From JBFHES01 sp041584015 (lineage in GTDB: Bacteria > Bacteroidota > Bacteroidia > Bacteroidales > M50B96), in contig JBFHES010000022.1 in the NCBI GenBank assembly GCA_041584015.1, positions 1-30,931 on the forward strand: 30,931 bases of DNA, in the 5' to 3' direction. The notes below the pieces were generated by a model, which saw only the letters and a list, made by a program, of their open reading frames with translations, did no database searches and was not told the origin of the DNA. A program made the translations under genes and the position numbers. Positions 26,201-30,931 of the stretch are shown here, one piece after another. Each line of letters starts with the position of its first letter. The first letter of the stretch is position 1.

Positions 26201-29200
26201 GTTTTTCAATGAAAATGACACATCACTCATTATACAATTATCCGACTCATCCTTATTCCTACCTACCCAAAGTGTAATCACCACAAGCATAAACATTGAT
26301 GATTACCAACTGAACGTTGACACACTTATTACCCCGGTAAACATACAAGTAATCAATAGCGGCGCCATCGATCTTATGGTCAGCGGCGGTGCACCTCCTT
26401 ACCTCTTTAATTGGTCCAATGGCGCCACAAGCGAGGACATCGACAGTTTAATATCCGGCTTTTATCACGTAACCATCACCGACGTTAATGACTGTCCATA
26501 CTACAACAGCTATTTCATTGCTTCGCATGCCTTAATGCCACTCAATGTAACACCAACAATCACAGATCCCGTTAGTACGAGTAGCTGCGACGGTTTAATT
26601 GATTTAAGCGTAAGTGGTTCTTTTCCTCCATATAATTTTATTTGGTCAAATGGAGATACAAGCATCACAAGCGATTCGCTCTGCACCGGAACCTATGATC
26701 TTACGGTATCAAGTACAAGCGTAGATATAAACATGCCTTGGAACTATCCAATAACCGATTCAACATCGTCGGTTCCATATATTAAAACGAATTTCAATCT
26801 GGTAGCAGTAAATAATGGATTCGCCGACATAGGCGATTACATTGGAGCATTCTATCTTGATAATGGCAATTACCATTGTGGTGGATATCATAAAGTAACT
26901 GCCACCGGTGATTTTAACATTGCTGTTTTTCCTGATGATCTTGCAACTCCACAGAAAGATGGTTTTGTTGCGACAGACACGGTTTATTGGAAATTATGGC
27001 GAATCGGTGACGGATCGATAATCGACCTGAACCTTCAAAGCAGTAACACCATAAATTTTGATGGATACAATTATTTCTCATCCGGCAGCAGCCTGGGATC
27101 ATTCAGCGGCAATTACATTGCTCCTTCCTGGTATCCGGCACAAATATCGGCAACCTTCCTGCTTGGAGCTCAATGCGACTCAACACCAATTACCACAACA
27201 ATAATCCCGGCAGATTCAATAAGCGGTGCTACAGGAAGCATCCATGTAGAGGTTTGGGGCGGGAATCAACCATTCTCGTATCAATGGTCGAATGGACAAA
27301 CAAGCTCTGGCATATTGGGTTTAAGCGCTGGAACCTACACCGTAAGCATTCACGATATACAATATTGTGTAGACACCGTATTGAGTTTTACGCTACCTCA
27401 CGGTTTACTCAGCCCTTTAAATGCAAATGCAGATGTAATTAGCACCAAATGCACTGGCAGCTGCGATGGAGCTATTGACCTGGTAGTTTCCGGTGGACTT
27501 ACACCACATAGCTATCAATGGTCAACCGGTGACACCACACAAACACTCGCAAACTTATGCGCTGGAAACTACGTGGTAACCATCACGAATAGTATTAATG
27601 TAAATACTATGCCATGGCAGTACATTGCTACTACAGCAAACCCGGTAGAATACTTTGAAGTGACAACTGCCCATACCGATATTTTTATTAATGGCGTTAA
27701 TGCTACCACGGAAGATTATCTCGGAGCTTTTTATCGCGATGCCTCAGGATTTGCCTATTGCGCGGGTTACATGCAGCTAGATGGAAGCGCAACCCTGAAA
27801 ATATATCCTGACGACACAACAACGCTTATTAAGGATGGATTTTATGCCAACGAGGAAATCACATACAGGCTCTGGAATGCAACCGATGGTTCAGTAATTG
27901 ATCTAAATGTAATCAACTTTACAGGAACCGGATGTGTTAATCTTTTTTGTGCGAACACTACAAACGGGCTATACTTTAGTGGTTTCTACACACCTCCTTT
28001 CTGGTCGCCATCGCAAATGGTTATGAACTTTGAAGTAACAGAGCCAAGTGCTTTAACCTCAAGTATGATTATTCAAAACGTTGATCCGGTAATTGGCAAC
28101 GATGGCAGCATCAACCTTAGCGTCTCTGGAGGTAATGTACCATACTCCTACTCTTGGTCAAATGGCATTAGCAACCAAGACAACGTAAACTTGAGCTATG
28201 GAGCATATTATGTAACCATAATTGACGCTAATTCCTGTGTACATGAAGATTCAACATTCATTGACTTTGCATACGCACCTCCTCCATTATCAGGATCTGC
28301 AAGTCAAATAAATAATTTATGTTTTGGAGATTGCACCGGGTCAATAGATTTGACTACCACAGGTGGAGCCGTTCCTTACGAGCACCTCTGGTCAAACGGT
28401 TCTACCAATAGTGACATTTCAGGCCTTTGTGCCGGAAGTTATACCGTCACAATCAGCTCCTTTAATCACGACACCACTTATGTAAATGTGCAGATTCTTG
28501 AAGAAGATGAAATCCTTCCCAATGCAGCAATCAGCGGGGTTGATCCAATGATTGGAAACGACGGTTCCATTGACATTACACCAACGGGAGGCATAGCGCC
28601 GTACACCTTTACCTGGTCAAACGGAGCCAGCACCGAAGACCTCCTAGGGTTAGAGATTGGTCATTACACAGTTACCATTACCGATGCGCTTAATTGTTCT
28701 TCAGTAACAGTAACTCAAGTTGGCTATGCATACCCTCCCGCACCATTAAACATTTCAAGCAATCTCACCCACAACCTTTGTGTTGATGATTGTGGCGGCA
28801 TCATTGATATTTCCGTTTCAGGCGGCGCTATTCCTTATGCCTTCGAATGGTCCACAGGCGGAATATCAGAAGACATTAATGGTTTATGTGCCAGCACCTA
28901 TTACGTAACTGTCACCTCGGATAATAATGATACCCTTATTTGGTTTACCGAAATTTTAGCCCCAGACTCTATTAGTGCTGAATTTCAGGTACTGCCTGCC
29001 GATCCGAACAATTCGAATGCCGGCGTGATTGACCTCACGGCCTCAGGTGGCACACCCCCTTACACCTTCCTTTGGTCGGATTCATCGAACTTTGAAGATA
29101 TTTCCAATGCCAACTATGGCACTTATGAAGTAAGCATTACCGATGCTAATTTATGCATTGGTACAGCAAGTGTATTTGTTGATTATCTTGTTTTGCCACC

Positions 29201-30479
29201 TTGGCACCTTGGCCTTAGTAACATTGGTCACCGCATTCATATTCCTTCCGGGGCATTTCTTCAGGTGAATGGTGCTACATTTGCCGAGAACGGTTTTGTT
29301 GGAGTTTTTTACGATTCTGCAGGCACATTGGCTTGCGGAGGTTATACGGTTTGGACCGGAGATAGTACCAGCTTTGTTGCGCATTGGGATGATCAATTAA
29401 CAAGTACTGTGGATGGCTTTACTACCGGGCAAATCTTCTTATGGAGAATGTGGAACCCCGTAAACGAAACCACCTATGATGCAATTGCAACCTACAATCA
29501 ATCCTATCAGGACCAAGAGCATTTTGCTCCCGATGGCATCAGTAGTGTCGACACCATTCAAACGATCAGTCTCTCTGGGGCAGTAGTCAACCTGGATCAA
29601 TTAAGTATTCCTTCGGGGAAGGTGGTGCTTTATCAACAAAAAGCAGAATACATGAAGGCTACCAACAGCGGCACTATTACAAATGGCAGCTACACCATTG
29701 AGGGACTATTCCCTGGCGACTACCTGATATTTGCTGTACCCGAACCAAATAAAAACTATGGTATCCCTGCCTATTTTGTTCACAACGAACAATGGCAAAA
29801 TGCCTATACTTTAAACATCCAGGGGCACACTGGTAATGCTAATATTACCCTTGCCAATACAATAAGCTACAATACTGGGAATGGAAACATTTCCGGAAAT
29901 ATAATTGTTGGCAGCGATCAAGGATATAATCCGCGAGTATTTGACAAAGAGTGGTTCCCGCTTACAAACAAGACAAATGGCGGAGCCGCCAGAAACATTC
30001 CTGTAATATTGTACAATGAAGAAAATACCGCGCTGGATTTTCAATTAAGCAATGAACTGGGAGATTTCAATTTTGCGGATTTAGCCATGGGAACCTATTA
30101 TATTCGTGTTGAGAAAGCAGGTTTACATGCCGATTCATTAAAAGTTGTACTTTCAGAGGCCAATCCGGAATACAGCACTAACTTCATACTTAATCAAGGA
30201 GCAGTTGTACTAAGCAATAATAATCTGGTGGCTAATGGTCTAAACATTTATCCAAACCCAGTTAAGGACCAGCTGCTGATTAAACTGAATGATTTCCTAG
30301 AAGAATCCTATCAAGCTAAGCTATATACTATTGATGGTAAATTACTAGAAGCTAAAACCATTAATCAACAAAATAAAGCTTCAATCAGATGGGATTTAAG
30401 CAGACTACATACCGGTATATACCTGCTAAAAATAACCAATGACAATCACACCTATATTCATAAGATAATGAAAAACTAA
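23211..30479 (+). CDS. giant T9SS-secreted surface protein with SprB repeats and six GFY modules
   Basis: 2422 residues from the ATG at 23211. An in-frame start at 23142 would overlap the upstream gene and place 23 residues before the signal peptide, so it was rejected. The signal peptide runs to about residue 29 (LVCLNMIHWLNAQ). About 16 SprB-type repeats (SGG..PY.Y.WSNG....L..G.Y.VTITD) alternate with six GFY modules starting at about residues 107, 545, 893, 1175, 1467 and 1996. Residues about 2118-2335 look like carboxypeptidase-regulatory-type beta sandwiches (GSYTIEGLFPGDYLIFAVPE). The last 80 form a T9SS type A sorting domain (LNIYPNPVKDQLLIKL, then LHTGIYLLKI). Export would be by Sec and then T9SS, ending on the cell surface or in the medium. 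SprB of Flavobacterium johnsoniae is a gliding adhesin, and adhesion is the likeliest role here. Ligand unknown. Confidence 0.93.
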   Translation: MALPNQYIKKILILLVCLNMIHWLNAQSSYTTMSRAYNVSQPGASDGSILLNTQTSPFPEYNWSTGDTTPSLYNLPIGNYFVTITDTSLTTTVDTFTIGTTYSNYHFPWQVNSTTSTHSIQIPGNPNILINGLSPQAGDLIGVFYDSLNDWACAGYIVWNGLPQTLTAYGDTSGNAGLENGEAFRFLIRSQLYDMDFIPDVIFDNSGLYNDSGLFNPMGSSGITGMICSDTILHSMKLHKGFNEFSLPFAFIDSTVETVFYNQNAYYPLGSLWTLNNELQNLWWPFYSMNSIPSIVTNAVYTAEMLETDVFQNIAVAQDSITVFISENSCYNSNDGLITVTASYGIPPYGYLWSNGQAGPTITDIQYSEAYSVTISDSQGTLLIREFFTDSLNTIPDLDFTLTPPTGLNADGIIDVSISGFEPGLFSYNWSTGSTDSILQNIPWGTYGLIVYNGRGCSFDTTVYLNLSSVSINVNTSDAQDGLNNGAANAVISYGNPPYDYFWSTGVSGTSFINNLAPGNYSLTVSDNFGYSDSTTFTIYEWQVLSWATTLTNTNHTVIVPLNACFNIVGSYINNGDKIGAFYNNGSGLTCAGYATWNGSATAVNVWGDDPGTTTIDGYTQGEEFNWYVLKASTGHAYNLNALYDTTFSSTAYYTSNGLSSIHSLGFYNSTVPMYWVNTNPASCHGSADGTATIDLLHGTAPYAYLFSDGVTSEVNSGLTSGIYSINVTDALNNSNSLFFFIDQPDSLFVDTAIVTGVTPGYWANGSVQLHISGGIQPYSVLGIGIAGTYYSNTVTLNNLPSNNYNISILDGHGCSIEHQLQVDTSMTGQIYHTEVISEITCNNLCDAEVEIEVYGGVAPYHYSWSNLGNTADLDSLCAGVYDLTITDSADSLVWDYSPTGTSHIITLQNQPDILGQSLNNGDLIGIFFNDYGNLKCGGYSIFNGALPTLTAWGNDSITTYKDGFNTGEAFTFIVRQNASGNLFSMTANYNVNANLGFFNENDTSLIIQLSDSSLFLPTQSVITTSINIDDYQLNVDTLITPVNIQVINSGAIDLMVSGGAPPYLFNWSNGATSEDIDSLISGFYHVTITDVNDCPYYNSYFIASHALMPLNVTPTITDPVSTSSCDGLIDLSVSGSFPPYNFIWSNGDTSITSDSLCTGTYDLTVSSTSVDINMPWNYPITDSTSSVPYIKTNFNLVAVNNGFADIGDYIGAFYLDNGNYHCGGYHKVTATGDFNIAVFPDDLATPQKDGFVATDTVYWKLWRIGDGSIIDLNLQSSNTINFDGYNYFSSGSSLGSFSGNYIAPSWYPAQISATFLLGAQCDSTPITTTIIPADSISGATGSIHVEVWGGNQPFSYQWSNGQTSSGILGLSAGTYTVSIHDIQYCVDTVLSFTLPHGLLSPLNANADVISTKCTGSCDGAIDLVVSGGLTPHSYQWSTGDTTQTLANLCAGNYVVTITNSINVNTMPWQYIATTANPVEYFEVTTAHTDIFINGVNATTEDYLGAFYRDASGFAYCAGYMQLDGSATLKIYPDDTTTLIKDGFYANEEITYRLWNATDGSVIDLNVINFTGTGCVNLFCANTTNGLYFSGFYTPPFWSPSQMVMNFEVTEPSALTSSMIIQNVDPVIGNDGSINLSVSGGNVPYSYSWSNGISNQDNVNLSYGAYYVTIIDANSCVHEDSTFIDFAYAPPPLSGSASQINNLCFGDCTGSIDLTTTGGAVPYEHLWSNGSTNSDISGLCAGSYTVTISSFNHDTTYVNVQILEEDEILPNAAISGVDPMIGNDGSIDITPTGGIAPYTFTWSNGASTEDLLGLEIGHYTVTITDALNCSSVTVTQVGYAYPPAPLNISSNLTHNLCVDDCGGIIDISVSGGAIPYAFEWSTGGISEDINGLCASTYYVTVTSDNNDTLIWFTEILAPDSISAEFQVLPADPNNSNAGVIDLTASGGTPPYTFLWSDSSNFEDISNANYGTYEVSITDANLCIGTASVFVDYLVLPPWHLGLSNIGHRIHIPSGAFLQVNGATFAENGFVGVFYDSAGTLACGGYTVWTGDSTSFVAHWDDQLTSTVDGFTTGQIFLWRMWNPVNETTYDAIATYNQSYQDQEHFAPDGISSVDTIQTISLSGAVVNLDQLSIPSGKVVLYQQKAEYMKATNSGTITNGSYTIEGLFPGDYLIFAVPEPNKNYGIPAYFVHNEQWQNAYTLNIQGHTGNANITLANTISYNTGNGNISGNIIVGSDQGYNPRVFDKEWFPLTNKTNGGAARNIPVILYNEENTALDFQLSNELGDFNFADLAMGTYYIRVEKAGLHADSLKVVLSEANPEYSTNFILNQGAVVLSNNNLVANGLNIYPNPVKDQLLIKLNDFLEESYQAKLYTIDGKLLEAKTINQQNKASIRWDLSRLHTGIYLLKITNDNHTYIHKIMKN
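23322..29178 (+). repeat. array of about 16 SprB-type repeats
   Basis: The repeats are marked by the Trp of the WS(N/T)G motif at residues 63, 353, 430, 503, 865, 1068, 1145, 1359, 1437, 1649, 1727, 1802, 1880 and 1955. Two degenerate copies near 707 and 779 lack it. Neighbouring copies are 75-78 residues apart. From 865 on, two flavours alternate. One has a C...C pair before (G/D)SIDL and LCAG after the WSNG. The other has N(D/A)GSIDL and one Cys after the final TITDAN. The early copies are more worn than the later ones. Confidence 0.88.
23529..29564 (+). repeat. six copies of an unrecognised GFY module
   Basis: The approximate copies are 23529-23882, 24843-25220, 25887-26216, 26733-27140, 27609-28025 and 29196-29564. 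All begin with a Trp-containing strand (PW.. or .W..), then GD.IG.F(Y/F), about 6-10 residues later C(A/G)GY, then a Gly/Asp-rich turn, and in most DG(F/Y)..(G/N)E.F. One Cys (in C.GY) is strictly kept in all six. Copies 4 and 5 also share WY/FW and DGS.IDLN, so they form a younger pair. Each module follows directly on the last strand of a SprB repeat. I know similar stretches from other T9SS-secreted proteins but no family name. Confidence 0.75.
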
Positions 30480-30513
30480 TTCCGTAGTTAGGTTGATTTA
30501 TTATTCATCAATT

Positions 30514-30543
30514 AGGGGTTCCTGTTGCAGATCGGGAACCCCT
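30514..30543 (+). terminator. intrinsic terminator after the giant surface protein gene
   Basis: A 9-bp stem (AGGGGTTCC with GGAACCCCT) and a 12-nt loop, followed by TGCTTTTT. It lies 35 bases past the stop codon at 30479 and ends the sigma factor operon before the convergent transporter gene. Confidence 0.8.
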
Positions 30544-30577
30544 TGCTTTTTGCCTCAAACGAAGCTTCGAATTGCAG

Positions 30578-30931
30578 CTATTTTGCCTTCACACTTTTCC
30601 CTTTTTTACTGGCAAATGCCACAGCCATAACCGCACCCGAGACAACAAGCAGAGCTGCTATAACTCCCATGTAAGTAAATTTCTCATGGGCAATCCAGTT
30701 AATCTCTAACCAAGCCATTAATCCCATAAAAATAAAGGTAAGTATCGGATTTAGGGTAATGATGATACTTACCTTATTTGCCTCAAGGTATTTAAAAGCA
30801 AGAGCCAAACAACCATAAGCAATCAATGTATTTGCTCCCAGATAAATCATAAGCATCCAATTTTTAGCAGACAAAGCAAAAAGCACCTGAAAATCGGCGA
30901 ATGGAGCCAACAGAATCATTGGTAAACCAAA
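30578..30931 (-). CDS. EamA/DMT-family transporter, 5' end outside window
   Basis: The C-terminal half (118 codons visible, open to the window edge) of a drug/metabolite transporter of the inner membrane. At least three or four hydrophobic helices are seen. The characteristic EamA ending is present: AYGCLALAFKYLEANKVSII, then LNPILTFIFMGLMAWL, then FTYMGVIAALLVVSGAVMAV. The tail after the last helix is basic (KKGKSVKAK), as expected for a cytoplasmic end. The frame continues upstream of its first visible Met (30919), so the start is not in the window. The substrate is not predictable from sequence. Confidence 0.85.
   Translation of the reverse strand, partial: FGLPMILLAPFADFQVLFALSAKNWMLMIYLGANTLIAYGCLALAFKYLEANKVSIIITLNPILTFIFMGLMAWLEINWIAHEKFTYMGVIAALLVVSGAVMAVAFASKKGKSVKAK

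Noticed and set aside
23211..30479. Possible CRISPR or DNA-level tandem repeat in the repetitive region
   Set aside because: The repetition is in protein motifs 75-78 residues apart with diverged DNA; no short identical repeats with unique spacers.

Overview
The window is chromosomal DNA from a member of the Bacteroidota, probably class Bacteroidia. The evidence is a SusC/RagA-like TonB-dependent receptor, SprB-type repeats with a type IX secretion (T9SS) C-terminal tail, a GroEL ending in Gly/Met repeats, a regulator-lptE-TPR-secG gene order that I recall as common in this phylum, and promoters of the TTG/TAnnTTTG type rather than sigma70 boxes. Shine-Dalgarno sequences are mostly absent. 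A glycyl-radical dehydratase implies at least part-time anaerobic life. I could not assign a genus. No T9SS machinery gene, tRNA, rRNA, insertion sequence or CRISPR array was seen.

Region 1 (1-7.9 kb, all minus strand) holds a partial SusC-like receptor without the usual N-terminal carboxypeptidase-regulatory domain, a NYN-LOTUS RNA-binding/nuclease-type protein, typA/bipA and uvrA. Region 2 (8.0-11.4 kb) holds a GH20 beta-hexosaminidase lipoprotein on the plus strand, then, on the minus strand, a small Cys-containing lipoprotein and a membrane-anchored lytic transglycosylase. Region 3 (11.5-14.7 kb, minus) is an hypE-hypD pair. HypD converts trans-4-hydroxy-L-proline to pyrroline-5-carboxylate and HypE is its radical-SAM activase. 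Region 4 (15.0-20.5 kb, minus) is the chaperonin pair groES-groEL preceded by a four-gene operon: a sigma54-type regulator without a receiver domain, LptE-like lipoprotein, TPR protein and SecG.

Region 5 (20.5-30.5 kb, plus) is the most unusual part. It is a tightly spaced three-gene unit of an ECF-type sigma factor with a TTG start, a protein joining an anti-sigma-like N-terminus and one membrane helix to a C-terminal segment resembling an outer-membrane barrel, and a 2422-residue secreted protein. The giant protein interleaves about 16 SprB-type repeats with six copies of a second module of roughly 110-140 residues, here called the GFY module for its GD.IG.FY...C.GY signature, and ends in a T9SS type A sorting tail. 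I do not recognise the GFY module as a named family. Together the genes look like a self-contained surface adhesin with its own sigma-factor circuit. A C8 tract inside the middle gene could make it phase variable. The window ends with a partial EamA/DMT-type transporter on the minus strand.
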